DNA of 64,000 nucleotides from Alectryocaccobium sp964389285 (GTDB lineage: Bacteria; Bacillota; Clostridia; Lachnospirales; Lachnospiraceae), in the NCBI GenBank assembly GCA_964389285.1, contig CAYMCZ010000008.1, forward strand, positions 26,640 to 90,639, read 5' to 3'. The position numbers were made by a program, and so were the translations under genes. Shown piece after piece: positions 42,033-51,757 of this stretch; within the stretch, counting starts at the first letter, position 1; every line of letters begins with the position of its first letter. Below the pieces are notes generated by a model, which did no database searches, had not been told where the DNA came from, and was given only the letters and a program-made list of their open reading frames with translations.

Positions 42033-44258
42033 CTATGAGATCAGCACGTCCTGTATTACAATAGTGCCTTCCTCGGAAGTCACAGACAGTCCGCAGGAAG
42101 CGGTCACTTTGCAGCGATACATCATACCGTTGTTTGACGCCTTAACTTTTATAGTCAAAGTGTCTTCCTGTGAACCTGCGGCATTGCTCTGATACCATTT
42201 TTTTTCGCCGTCCTTGCTGTAATACCACTGACAGGTATCGGCATTTTCGGTTTCAACCGCAAATACGGCATTTCCGCCCAGCGGGACTTCGGCGTTCGCG
42301 ATAAATGCAGTGATAACCGGCACTCCGGAAATACCAAGCGCATCAGAGTAAGCAGTTGTTCCGTCAACTCCCGTTACAAGGCATCTGTAAAGATTGTACA
42401 TATTGCTTGCCTTAACGGTAATTGTCGCTGAAGAGGAACTGCCATCGTCCGCCATAATCGCATCAGCCGTACTCTTGTACCATTTTGAACCGTCCTTGCT
42501 GTAGTACCACTCATAATTTTCAGCGTTTTCGGCAGTCACGGTAAAGGTTGCCTGCATATTATCGTCAATATCGGTACATGATATTCCGCCCACAACAAGG
42601 GGTGCTTCAGTTATTTCATTATATACGTTATCCGTGTATTGCACACTTCCGTCGGTTCCCGTGATCATACAGCGATAAATATTGTTGATATTATTGCTCT
42701 TAACCGTAATGGAAAGAGAAGGCGTCTCGTTGCCCGCTGCCGTACTCTTGTACCATTTTGAGCCATCCTTGCTGTAGTACCACTGATAAGTATCCGCATT
42801 TATGGCCGTTTCTTTATAAGAAGCTTTTGCGCCAACCGCCGCGTTCGTATTTTCAGGCTGTGAAATTATAAGAAGATCCGTAAAGTCGGGATCCACCGCA
42901 CCGCAGTCCTGACCTACAGGCTGACCTGTGGCATGATCTTTTCCTACAGTGATCTGAGTGGTGCATATATGTTTTTCGGAATCATATGAATGATTAAATC
43001 CGTCTATCTCATATACACCCTTAACTCTCTGGAAGCCGGAAGCAGATCCGTCAACGTAAGTGTCTCTCCATGTGCCTTTCTGATACATCAGACCTATTAT
43101 ATTTGCGTTTTCAGCCGGAAGCACGGCAAAATATCCGTCGGCAGCAACAAATGAATATGCGCAGTCAGCAATATCCTCAGGCGCTACGCCCGCGTCATCC
43201 AGAACGTCAAGAAGCAGTGCGCAGTCAGCATCTACAGGCGCTTCATAATAAGTCATAAGTGCTTCAATGTCGCTTGCATACAGATTGTAAACATCTCCAT
43301 CCGGAGCCTTATAAATCAAATCGCCGGGTTCCGCCGCTCCGCAGGGTTCCGTATCTCTTCTGCTTATGTTTACTACATGTGAGCATTCATGGGTTTCCGC
43401 GGAATATTCATGATTTACGCCTGTTATGTTTACCAGGCCGCTTACCTTATACCATCCGCCCGTAAACTGTGCCGCCGAATCTCCCACAAGCGTATCTCTC
43501 CAGCCGTTTCCGTCATGGAAGAACGCCATGTCGTTATACATGGATGCCCTGAGTGATGTGCCGTAGCCGTCAGACGCTTCAAATCTGTAATAGCAGTCTG
43601 CCAGATCTTCATCCGGAATGCCTGATTCCATAAACACATCCGGAAGCGATGAATTTTCATTTTCATCCATGAACATCATTATCGTGCTTTCATAAATATT
43701 ATAAGTATCTCCGTCCGGCGCGGTATATATCATCGCAGGCGCTTCCGCAGCACCGCACGGTTCTGTATCTCTTCTGCTGATATTTACTACATGTGAGCAT
43801 TCATGAGTTTCCGCAGCATATTCATGGTTTACTCCGGTGATGCTTACAAGTCCGCTTACCTTATACCATCCGCCCGTAAACTGCGCTGCCGAATCGCCCA
43901 CAAGCGTATCTCTCCAGCCGTTTCCGTCATGGAAGAACGCCATATCGTTATACATGGATGCCCTGAGTGATGTGCCGTATCCGTCAGACGCTTCAAATCT
44001 GTAATAGCAGTCCGCCAGGTCTTCATCCGGAATGCCTGATTCCATAAACACATCCGGAAGCGATGAATTTTCATTTTCATCCATGAACATCATTATCGTG
44101 CTTTCATAAATATTATAAGTATCTCCGTCCGGCGCGGTATATACGATTACCGGCTCTACCGCTGGCTCTTCCGTCGGCTCTGCCATTACGAATGATGCCG
44201 GAAGCATGCTTGCCGCCATTGCAAGCGAAACTATAAACGGCAAAATCCTTTTTTTCAT
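42033..44258 (-). CDS. Secreted repeat protein with three SUOX-like domains and three Ig-like domains (741 aa)
   Basis: A signal peptide (MKKRILPFIVSLAMAASMLP, cleavage near MAEP at 26) precedes three copies of a domain of about 138 residues starting APDGDTYNIYE (at about 41, 179 and 317). Copies 1 and 2 are almost identical. Each has LPDVFMESGIPDEDLADCYY and FEASDGYGTSL and ends ECSHVVNISRRDTEPCG with paired cysteines. The pattern dLL-aG---v-f-a-DGY resembles the sulfite-oxidase/molybdopterin-binding fold, but no cofactor cysteine is recognised, so binding of another ligand is more likely. Residues about 463-741 are three Ig-like domains with YQWYYSKDGSKWYKST. No anchor is visible at the C-terminus (QDVLIS). 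AGGAGGAG precedes the start. Last gene of the operon. Confidence 0.8.
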   Translation of the reverse strand: MKKRILPFIVSLAMAASMLPASFVMAEPTEEPAVEPVIVYTAPDGDTYNIYESTIMMFMDENENSSLPDVFMESGIPDEDLADCYYRFEASDGYGTSLRASMYNDMAFFHDGNGWRDTLVGDSAAQFTGGWYKVSGLVSITGVNHEYAAETHECSHVVNISRRDTEPCGAAEAPAMIYTAPDGDTYNIYESTIMMFMDENENSSLPDVFMESGIPDEDLADCYYRFEASDGYGTSLRASMYNDMAFFHDGNGWRDTLVGDSAAQFTGGWYKVSGLVNITGVNHEYSAETHECSHVVNISRRDTEPCGAAEPGDLIYKAPDGDVYNLYASDIEALMTYYEAPVDADCALLLDVLDDAGVAPEDIADCAYSFVAADGYFAVLPAENANIIGLMYQKGTWRDTYVDGSASGFQRVKGVYEIDGFNHSYDSEKHICTTQITVGKDHATGQPVGQDCGAVDPDFTDLLIISQPENTNAAVGAKASYKETAINADTYQWYYSKDGSKWYKSTAAGNETPSLSITVKSNNINNIYRCMITGTDGSVQYTDNVYNEITEAPLVVGGISCTDIDDNMQATFTVTAENAENYEWYYSKDGSKWYKSTADAIMADDGSSSSATITVKASNMYNLYRCLVTGVDGTTAYSDALGISGVPVITAFIANAEVPLGGNAVFAVETENADTCQWYYSKDGEKKWYQSNAAGSQEDTLTIKVKASNNGMMYRCKVTASCGLSVTSEEGTIVIQDVLIS
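43317..44144 (-). repeat. Near-identical 414-base tandem duplication inside the 741-residue protein gene
   Basis: Codons 39-176 and 177-314 are two in-frame copies, almost identical in protein and DNA (for example SLPDVFMESGIPDEDLADCY occurs in both). Such a young tandem repeat can expand or contract by recombination without shifting the frame. The third copy is strongly diverged. Confidence 0.85.
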
Positions 44259-44364
44259 AAATATTCTCCTCCTACAACATGTTTTAATAATCTTCTATTG
44301 CTTGCTGTTATCCTGTTTCAGACTCTTCCGGTATTTCACCTCCCTTCGAGTGTCGTATATTTGT

Positions 44365-47300
44365 TTATTGCAGTATTGTTTTAACGGTATCCGTATATAT
44401 ATTAGTACCGTCATTTCCCGTTATCTTACATCTGTAGATGTTGTCTTTGTTATTTGTCTTTACGGTCAGCGTAAGCGTATCGGTATCAGCTCCCGAAGCC
44501 GAGCTCTTATACCATTTCGCGCCGTTGTCCTTGCTGTAGTACCATTGATAAGTTTCAACGCCCTGTGCAATTACGCTGAACGTGACAATCGAACCGAGAG
44601 AGCCGTAAGCGTCTTCAGGCTGCTGTATTATCACAAGCCCCTCTTTAAGGCCCGCCGAATCCGAAACAATTACCGTACTGTCAGTGCCCGTAACCTTACA
44701 TCTGTAGAGATTGTCTTTGTTATTTGCTTTTACTGTCAGCGTAAGCGTATCGGTATCAGCTCCCGAAGCCGAGCTCTTATACCATTTCGCGCCGTTGTCC
44801 TTGCTGTAGTACCACTGATAGCTTTCGGCGTTCTGCGCAATTACGTTATAACTTACCGTTGACCCGATTGTTCCCGTGGCATCCTTCGGCTGCCGTATGA
44901 TTACAAGTCCCGCTTTAAGCCCCGCCGAATCCGAAGTAATTACCGTACCGTCCGTTCCCGTAACCTTACACCTGTAAATGTTGTCTTTGTTATTTGCCTT
45001 TACAGTCAGCGTAAGCGTATCGGTATCGTTTCCGGTCGCTGAACTCTTATACCATTTCGCGCCGTTGTCCTTGCTGTAATACCACTGATAAGACGCCGCG
45101 TTTTCCGCGGCAAGGCTGAAGCTTATCGCAGAGCCGATTCCGCCTGAGGTATCTTCCGGCTGCTTTGTGATAACCGGAGAGGCAGCCCCTTCTGATATCA
45201 GGTTGAATTTCACAAGTATTACCGGCGCGATCAACCTGAATCCGCCCACAGTACCGTTTTCTATATCGGCCTGTTTGATGCCGTACAACAGTTTGAGCGG
45301 CGAATATACAGCTCCTTCGACTATTTTGTTTATATCAAGCTCATCACCGTTGCCGCTGTTATAGTAGATGCCGATGGAAGCCGGAACTGTGGTAATGCTG
45401 CCGTCCTGATTATAAAACAGGTTTTCGGAAAACAGACGTTCTTTACTTATCAGCTCAAAAGAACCTTCCGTCTGTATATAAACCGATTCGAGTTCATCCA
45501 TGGTATGTCCCGTGCTGTTCAAAAGGTTTTCTATAGTGACATACCTGTTTGTTCCCACTATTACCTTAAGCTCCGCGCCGTACTGATATCCGACCGGCCC
45601 GGTGGATTTGATCGCGTCAAACTCCGCAACCGTATACATCTTATCCAGAAGCGTTTCGTTTGTTCTTATTACTTTTACATTCAGGATTTCTCTGGTTGTA
45701 TCTACAGGTATGAGTTCTCCTGTTGATATCAGTTCCTGACAGCCCTTACAGTAAACATCTCCGCTGTATCCGTCCTGCATCCACTCTGCCGGAAGGACAT
45801 TTCTTAACTCGGTTTCTTCGTGATTGTCAGGGTCAAGAGCACCGTAATGCAGGCCGCATATTTCACATACCGCCTGCGTGGAGCACGTCGCAGTCCCTCC
45901 TGTATGCACATGAGCTTCACTTACCGCTTCCAGCTCGGGATATCTGCCGTTTGTCAAAACAAATACACCGTTTGCATTTACGGCTGCCAGAACTCCCTGT
46001 TCATCCGCAAAACCGGTCTCATTTGCCGTATATATTCCGTTTATATCTCCCGCGGATGTTTCGTCTATATAAGCAAGCAGCTCATCATATGTCATGTTTT
46101 TAAGGATAGGAAGGGTTCCGTCATCCAAACAATAGACATTTGCCGTCTTATCCGACGAATAAGGCGTGTATGTACCCGCGAAAGCTCCGCAGTATGCGGC
46201 AAGTCCGTCGGGCAGAGCAACTTCACCGTAATTAAAGCTGTTTCTGACAATGAATCTCTGAGCGTTTCCGATGAGTCCTCCCGCGGCGGCGGTTGTTTTT
46301 GTACCGGTATAAGCGACTCTTCCGGCGTTATAACAATCTGTCATATAACACTGCAAAGCCCCTCCCGCGCTTCTGGAATATCCCAGAACACCGCCTGAAT
46401 ACAATGCTTTTGAAGATATTTCTCCGTAATTGGCGCATCTGTTAGTTGCGCCGTAGGAATATCCGGCTATTCCGCCCGTATATGCAGCCGTCGAAAGCTC
46501 GGCAGCAGAGGTTATTTCTCCGAAGTTTAAGCAATCCTCTATAACGGCACAGTCCGTACCGCTTATCGTCGCTGCTCCGGCTATTCCGCCCGTCTGCTTG
46601 TTTCCGGATACCGGTCCGTAGTTATTGCATCTTTTTATCGTGCTCTTTCTGGAGACTTCGCCCGCTATGCCCGCGTTATATCCGACAGTCTGGGATGATC
46701 CGTCAATAACACAATAGTTATCGCAGTCCAAAACATCTGTATCGTATATATAACCGGCAATACCGCTTGCGTTATAACCGTAATTTGCTCCGTATACGTC
46801 CACGTTTTTAACGACGCAGCGCTCTGTTCTGGATACTCCTTTACATCTTGCAAACAATCCGTATGAGGAACCTTTTATATCGGTTATCTTGTGCCCCGCT
46901 CCGTCAAAAGCACCTGAAAAGGCAGTTGACTGATTTCCGATCCCGTCCCAATACCTGTTTCCGTCAGAGCCGTCGGGATTTGTAAGCGATATGTCATTTC
47001 CGAGTGTAATTGTAACTCCCGCAAAAGTTATCCCGCTTTCAACCAGAGCATCAAGCCCGGCAAGCTCATATGGGGTATTTATCGTAAATGAGTACCGTCC
47101 CTCCTCATACCATTCGGTATCTCCTAAATACTTCCACATTTTTTCTGTCTCTTCCGCCACAACCTGAAGCGTCAGATACGCGTTTTCCGCATTGATCTTA
47201 TCGGAAACCGTAAAAGTCTTGATGTAAGTATCTTCTTCGGGATCATACCCGTTATATGTCAGTTTGTAACAAAACGGCTGCTCAAGACCCGCAACGGATT

Positions 47301-49530
47301 TATATTCATAATCGTGATCCGCGGGAACAACTCCTTCGCGTATGGAGGCTTCGACTGTGATAACATCACCCTCCATTATGGCGTCGCCGTTTCTGATCTC
47401 GGTATATATATATTCCTGTGATGCCGCATCCTGCGTAACTTTATAAACGTGGATTTCACAAACCGGATTGTTGGGAATCTCTATATATCCTACTCCGGAG
47501 CTTTGATAATAAGCCGACACCTCGGAATTTCCGTACAGTGTCACATAGCTGCCGTGAACGCCATCATTGTTCAGAGTATAATATCTGAAGGACCAGCCTT
47601 CTTCTGATGTGTTTCCCAGATATACTATCGTTCCGGCAGGATATGTACCCTCTTCTATGGAAGACGTGACGGTTCCGCCTTCTGTCGGCATCAGAGAAAA
47701 TGATGCTTCCTGCGCTCCCGCTTCCCAGAGAAGCACCGGGTATCCGTTATCTCCCGCTGCATAAGCCGTGCCGTTTACGTTAAGGCTCGAAAGCAGTGTT
47801 CCGTCCGTCACCTGAGTCGCGGAAATACGTGTGACATCGATACTTACGGATGAAGCCGCATTTTCGAAATAATATCCGAAATATCGCTCGACATCGCAGT
47901 CATAATGACCTTCAAGATAATAACAGTCATCTACGGTATAGTTTTTTCCGCTGTCATTTGCGCCTATGCCGCGCCCCTTTTTGGATGTAGTGGTAATCAT
48001 GCCGGTATTATAGCAGCAGTAAATATTAAACCCTTCGTTCTGTCCCACTATTCCTCCGGCAGGCCCGTCGTATTCATACTGGCGTATCACTCCGGTATTG
48101 TAGCAGTTTACGATATATCCCGAAGGATTCCACGCGGAGCCGACAATTCCCGCGACACCCTTTGAATCCGTAGAATAAACCGTCGCGTGATTAGCCAGAT
48201 TTTCAAAATATATATCTCCCTGATAATATGTTCCGCCATTGGCCATTCCGACAAAGGCACCCACACTGCGACGTCCCATAATAAATCCGTCAAGGCCCAG
48301 ATTTCTTACGGCCGGAGCTATCACCGGCTGCGGTTCATCCTCGGTATAAAGATAGCCCAATTTGCCGATAAGCCCGGTGCTGTCGGCATATCCGTAGGCA
48401 GTCGTTCCGGGTTTGGGATAAGACCATCTGTAACAGTAAAGGTTGTATATATTATGACCCTGTCCGTCAAAGCTGCCGTTAAAAAAGGCTTTGTTCACCG
48501 TGCTTAAATCATTCACATCCCTGCAGAAAAGACCGCCTATCGGCGTCCAGTTGGGATAATAATCATATCCCTCATGGGTGCCGTCATGCAGGTTGGCTCT
48601 GGCCTCGTATATTCCTTCGGAAGCCAATACGCTGCCTGAGGCTCCGCCCATATTCATGTCGGCTTCAAGCAATATTAACTTGTCCCTGAAATCATATTCC
48701 TGCAGTCCCAGATGAGCCGGGCCGCTTACCGGGCCGCCGAGAGAAGTATTTTCCACATATTCGTTTCTGACACAATCCGGCAGACCGTTATTGTCCGCTC
48801 CGGTCATATCGCTTCTGAAACCTTTTACATTGTAATCGTGGATCACCGAATCTATGCATCCGTTTGTTACGGCCGCCACTCCCGCCAGCTGTGCCGGAGT
48901 GTAAATATGATATTCCGATAAAGAAGCGTCGTACCATGAAACATCAACCGCTCCGTCCCATACATTTAAGTTATAATAAGCAGCCACTATGTTTGCGTCA
49001 CATTCTTCATTGCCAATACAGGTCTGTGTTCCTTCGGTAATTTCAAATCCGTTATATGGAGCAATAAAAGAATATTCGTATCTGCCGGATATTTCGCTGT
49101 ATTCAAAATCAGCAAAATCATAATCCGTTTTTTCCTGATTTGTGTAAAAACGCACCGAAGTGATATCCATCCCGGAAACCGCGTCAAAGTAACCGCTTAC
49201 CTGTGTTCCCGCATTTACGCCGGACAGCGTTTCCAGATTCATATCCTGCTCTTTTTCGTCTTCTGCCTGCTCTGACAATGTTTCTTCAGTTTCATCCGCT
49301 TCTGAAGTTTCTAAAGATTCAGCCATACTGTCCGTATCTTCAACATCCGACAGGTCATTTCGCGGCTCGTCAAACTCCGCCATGCCTGTATTATCTTCAG
49401 AAGTTTCGTTTTCATATGATTCCTGCGGGGATATTTCTTCCGGCTCGGCGGCATAAGCCGCAAAACATGTAGAAAATATCATTGCCGCAGAAAGAACAAC
49501 TGCCGGGATTGTTTTATACCTTCTCTTCAT
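44365..49530 (-). CDS. Large secreted protein with GLUG repeats, SUOX-like domain and three Ig-like domains (1,721 aa)
   Basis: A signal peptide (AAMIFSTCFAAYAAEPEE) is followed by an acidic Ser/Glu/Asp-rich linker (about 28-90). GLUG-type repeats lie at about 410-540 and 875-1120 (GGIVGQNEGFNIYCCYNTGM, GGIAGYSYGATNRCANYGE). A Cys/His module is near 1207 (VHTGGTATCSTQAVCEICG), followed by CKGCQ. A SUOX-like domain lies at about 1280-1450 (YVTIENLLNSTGHTMDELES), and three Ig-like repeats of about 83 residues (YQWYYSKDNGAKWYKSS) at about 1450-1721. GLUG is known from secreted Gram-positive proteins. No sorting signal or membrane anchor is visible. I chose the ATG at 49530 with GAGGAG 9 bases upstream. 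It starts 4 bases after the ABC ATPase gene, which ties it to the transporter. Ligand capture at the surface is inferred. Confidence 0.82.
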   Translation of the reverse strand: MKRRYKTIPAVVLSAAMIFSTCFAAYAAEPEEISPQESYENETSEDNTGMAEFDEPRNDLSDVEDTDSMAESLETSEADETEETLSEQAEDEKEQDMNLETLSGVNAGTQVSGYFDAVSGMDITSVRFYTNQEKTDYDFADFEYSEISGRYEYSFIAPYNGFEITEGTQTCIGNEECDANIVAAYYNLNVWDGAVDVSWYDASLSEYHIYTPAQLAGVAAVTNGCIDSVIHDYNVKGFRSDMTGADNNGLPDCVRNEYVENTSLGGPVSGPAHLGLQEYDFRDKLILLEADMNMGGASGSVLASEGIYEARANLHDGTHEGYDYYPNWTPIGGLFCRDVNDLSTVNKAFFNGSFDGQGHNIYNLYCYRWSYPKPGTTAYGYADSTGLIGKLGYLYTEDEPQPVIAPAVRNLGLDGFIMGRRSVGAFVGMANGGTYYQGDIYFENLANHATVYSTDSKGVAGIVGSAWNPSGYIVNCYNTGVIRQYEYDGPAGGIVGQNEGFNIYCCYNTGMITTTSKKGRGIGANDSGKNYTVDDCYYLEGHYDCDVERYFGYYFENAASSVSIDVTRISATQVTDGTLLSSLNVNGTAYAAGDNGYPVLLWEAGAQEASFSLMPTEGGTVTSSIEEGTYPAGTIVYLGNTSEEGWSFRYYTLNNDGVHGSYVTLYGNSEVSAYYQSSGVGYIEIPNNPVCEIHVYKVTQDAASQEYIYTEIRNGDAIMEGDVITVEASIREGVVPADHDYEYKSVAGLEQPFCYKLTYNGYDPEEDTYIKTFTVSDKINAENAYLTLQVVAEETEKMWKYLGDTEWYEEGRYSFTINTPYELAGLDALVESGITFAGVTITLGNDISLTNPDGSDGNRYWDGIGNQSTAFSGAFDGAGHKITDIKGSSYGLFARCKGVSRTERCVVKNVDVYGANYGYNASGIAGYIYDTDVLDCDNYCVIDGSSQTVGYNAGIAGEVSRKSTIKRCNNYGPVSGNKQTGGIAGAATISGTDCAVIEDCLNFGEITSAAELSTAAYTGGIAGYSYGATNRCANYGEISSKALYSGGVLGYSRSAGGALQCYMTDCYNAGRVAYTGTKTTAAAGGLIGNAQRFIVRNSFNYGEVALPDGLAAYCGAFAGTYTPYSSDKTANVYCLDDGTLPILKNMTYDELLAYIDETSAGDINGIYTANETGFADEQGVLAAVNANGVFVLTNGRYPELEAVSEAHVHTGGTATCSTQAVCEICGLHYGALDPDNHEETELRNVLPAEWMQDGYSGDVYCKGCQELISTGELIPVDTTREILNVKVIRTNETLLDKMYTVAEFDAIKSTGPVGYQYGAELKVIVGTNRYVTIENLLNSTGHTMDELESVYIQTEGSFELISKERLFSENLFYNQDGSITTVPASIGIYYNSGNGDELDINKIVEGAVYSPLKLLYGIKQADIENGTVGGFRLIAPVILVKFNLISEGAASPVITKQPEDTSGGIGSAISFSLAAENAASYQWYYSKDNGAKWYKSSATGNDTDTLTLTVKANNKDNIYRCKVTGTDGTVITSDSAGLKAGLVIIRQPKDATGTIGSTVSYNVIAQNAESYQWYYSKDNGAKWYKSSASGADTDTLTLTVKANNKDNLYRCKVTGTDSTVIVSDSAGLKEGLVIIQQPEDAYGSLGSIVTFSVIAQGVETYQWYYSKDNGAKWYKSSASGADTDTLTLTVKTNNKDNIYRCKITGNDGTNIYTDTVKTILQ

Positions 49531-49534
49531 GCAA

Positions 49535-50365
49535 TCACTCCTCACCGTCTGTTATATTATGTGTGCCTGTCTTATGTTCTTTGCTGATAAGTGCCGATAC
49601 GGGAATACAGCTTTTCATCACTGTCCCGTTGACGTTAAATTCCGCGATTTTAACTTTCATTCCATATATTTCATCTATGATCTCTTCCGTAAGTACATCG
49701 GTGGCCTTTCCAAAAGCCATAACTTTATGATCTTTTATCGCAAGCACATGTGTGGCATACTGCAGAGCATGCTCGGGATTATGTGTGGACAAAAGAACCG
49801 TATATCCCGCAGATACCATTTGCGCAATGCTGTTCATCACCAGATGCTGATTGCCGTAATCCAGGTTGGCCGTAGGTTCATCCATTATGAGCAGCTTAGC
49901 TTTCTGTGCTATGGCTCTTGCCAGAAGCGCAAGCTGACGTTCGCCTCCGGAGAGGTCATTTATTCCTCGCTGCGCCAGATTTTCTATGCCCATGCTCCTG
50001 ATGGCATCTTCGGCAGTCGATATCTGCTCTTCCCCGGGCGACTGAAGCGGCGAAAGCGTTCCGGTCGTCCCCATCAGAACGGTATCAAAAACAGTGTAGT
50101 TATATACAGGCATTTCGCTTTGAGGGATATAAGCCGCAATCGAGGCTATCTGTTTTCTGTTTAGAGTTCTGACTTCTTTATCATCAAGCAGGATCTCTCC
50201 GTTGTATTTAGTAAGAAATCCGAGTATGCATTTAAATAATGTACTCTTTCCGGCTCCGTTTTTCCCGAGTACCGCGATAAGCTGTCCTTTTTCGGCCCGG
50301 AAGTCAATTCCGTTCAAAACTTTTTCTTTATCATAGGCAAAGACAAGGTCTTTTATTTTTATCAT
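49535..50365 (-). CDS. FecE/BtuD-type ABC transporter ATPase
   Basis: Powers import of an iron complex, corrinoid, heme or similar ligand. Walker A GKNGAGKST at 34-42, Q-loop QSE at about 82, signature LSGGERQ at 138-144, Walker B LLIMDEP at 158-164 and the switch histidine H195 are all intact. The C-terminal tail of about 60 residues (after ATHVLAIKDHKVMAFGKATD) is typical of the family. Its ATG overlaps the permease stop by 4 bases. Confidence 0.93.
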   Translation of the reverse strand: MIKIKDLVFAYDKEKVLNGIDFRAEKGQLIAVLGKNGAGKSTLFKCILGFLTKYNGEILLDDKEVRTLNRKQIASIAAYIPQSEMPVYNYTVFDTVLMGTTGTLSPLQSPGEEQISTAEDAIRSMGIENLAQRGINDLSGGERQLALLARAIAQKAKLLIMDEPTANLDYGNQHLVMNSIAQMVSAGYTVLLSTHNPEHALQYATHVLAIKDHKVMAFGKATDVLTEEIIDEIYGMKVKIAEFNVNGTVMKSCIPVSALISKEHKTGTHNITDGEE

Positions 50366-51411
50366 CCTCTTTTCCCGCCTTTCTTAATCAAAAGGTACAG
50401 GAATATCGGAGCGCCTATAACCGATGTCAGGATCCCCAACGGTATTTCCTGTGTAAAAGTAAGTCTGGAGACATTGTCTACAGCCAGAAGAAATACTCCT
50501 CCAAAAAGCAGTGACGCCGGCACAAGTCTTCTGTAATCATAGCCGAAAATCATCCTGCAAAAATGGGGTATCACAAGGCCTACCCAGCCTATCATTCCCG
50601 AAACCGATACCGATACGGCAGTCAGCAAAGTAGCGCAAATAATGACGATAAATCTGAGGCGTTTTAAATTGATACCCACGGATTTGGCGCTTTCCTCCTG
50701 TACGGTCAGGAGGTTCAGCCTCCATCTCAGGAGAATGAGCGGCACAATACCGATTATCATAGGCAAAATAATAAATCTTATATTATCCGGCTCTATCGAA
50801 GTCAGGCTTCCCATCAGCCAGTATGTGATTGCCGGCAGCTGCTCGTTAGTGTCCGCCACAAGCTTCACAAATGAGGAACCGGCCGAAAACAGCGAAGCGA
50901 TAACCATACCCCCAAGTATCAGCGCAAGGGTCTCGTCTCCTTTTGAGAAGCGGCTGACCATATAAGCCATCAGCACGGCTCCCAGTCCGAAAGCAAAAGA
51001 GGTTGTACATACCGTCAAATATCCCGCACTCATTACTATAGCAAGCGAAGCCCCGAATCCGGCTCCCGTGGAAGCCCCCAGAATATCCGGAGAAACGATC
51101 GGATTTCTGAACATTCCCTGATAACAAAGCCCCGAAACGGAAAGCGAGGCTCCTATAAGAACCGCTGCCACAACTCTCGGGAACCTGATCTGAAAAAGAA
51201 TGTTTTCAGCAAGCGGGTCCCATGTTGCCGCTATATCCGTCCACGGCATTTTTGACCAGATAACCTTGAAAAAATCTTCCATGGAAAGCGAATATTGTCC
51301 GAGAGTCAGCGAAACCAGAAAAACAACTATGAAAATGATTATCAGTATGAGAAATTTAGTCTTGTATTTTCCCTTTTGATGCATACTGTTCTCCGGTTTA
51401 ATCCGAGACAT
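50362..51411 (-). CDS. FecCD-family ABC permease
   Basis: A 349-residue permease with about ten membrane helices. GLCYQGMFRNPIVSPDILGA and GASTGAGFGASLAIVMSAGY are the family's conserved segments, and GWVGLVIPHFCRMIFGYDYR is the loop that contacts the ATPase. Only one permease gene is present, so the channel is probably a homodimer. It overlaps the upstream DUF2149-type gene by 14 bases and the ATPase gene by 4, so translation is coupled and stoichiometry is probably fixed. Confidence 0.93.
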   Translation of the reverse strand: MSRIKPENSMHQKGKYKTKFLILIIIFIVVFLVSLTLGQYSLSMEDFFKVIWSKMPWTDIAATWDPLAENILFQIRFPRVVAAVLIGASLSVSGLCYQGMFRNPIVSPDILGASTGAGFGASLAIVMSAGYLTVCTTSFAFGLGAVLMAYMVSRFSKGDETLALILGGMVIASLFSAGSSFVKLVADTNEQLPAITYWLMGSLTSIEPDNIRFIILPMIIGIVPLILLRWRLNLLTVQEESAKSVGINLKRLRFIVIICATLLTAVSVSVSGMIGWVGLVIPHFCRMIFGYDYRRLVPASLLFGGVFLLAVDNVSRLTFTQEIPLGILTSVIGAPIFLYLLIKKGGKRG

Positions 51412-51757
51412 TTATTTCCGATGTACCGGAACCCTTTGCTATATAATATGTGCCTGTTTCGGCGTCATAGTATATATCGCCTACCCGCTCCATATTTTCA
51501 GGTGCCGCAGTGGAATCTTCCAGTTCATCATCCGTAAACGCTTCGGTTATGTCAGTGGCTGCGTCATTTTCGCTTCCCTTTATTTCGGAAGTGGAAATGT
51601 TTACTTTCCAATGGATTATTAACGAAAGCATGATTCCGACCGCAAGTATCAGCATTGCATCCGAAAGGTTCGCCAGATAGGTCATCGGATTTATGTCTTC
51701 TTCGTGTCTTTTTCTTCTGCGTCCGATCCTTTGACGTGAGCGCCTTCCTCTGCTCAT
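51398..51757 (-). CDS. ExbD-like small membrane protein (DUF2149 type)
   Basis: A 119-residue protein with a very basic N-terminus (RGRRSRQRIGRRRKRHEE), one membrane helix (about 30-49, NLSDAMLILAVGIMLSLI) and an outer domain of about 70 acidic residues. The pattern EEDINPMTYLANLSDAMLIL resembles the ExbD/TolR start (E-I-N-x-x-P-x-x-D in the helix), with Asp33 where ExbD has its essential aspartate. I recall the DUF2149 family beside ExbB-like genes in methanogens; this is memory, not a search. It overlaps the ExbB-like gene by 4 bases (ATGA). It probably forms the proton path together with the ExbB-like protein. Confidence 0.75.
   Translation of the reverse strand: MSRGRRSRQRIGRRRKRHEEDINPMTYLANLSDAMLILAVGIMLSLIIHWKVNISTSEIKGSENDAATDITEAFTDDELEDSTAAPENMERVGDIYYDAETGTYYIAKGSGTSEINVSD

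Noticed and set aside
44365..45180. CRISPR or mobile repeat in the 3' part of the surface-protein gene
   Set aside because: The repeated DNA encodes in-frame Ig-like domains of about 83 residues.
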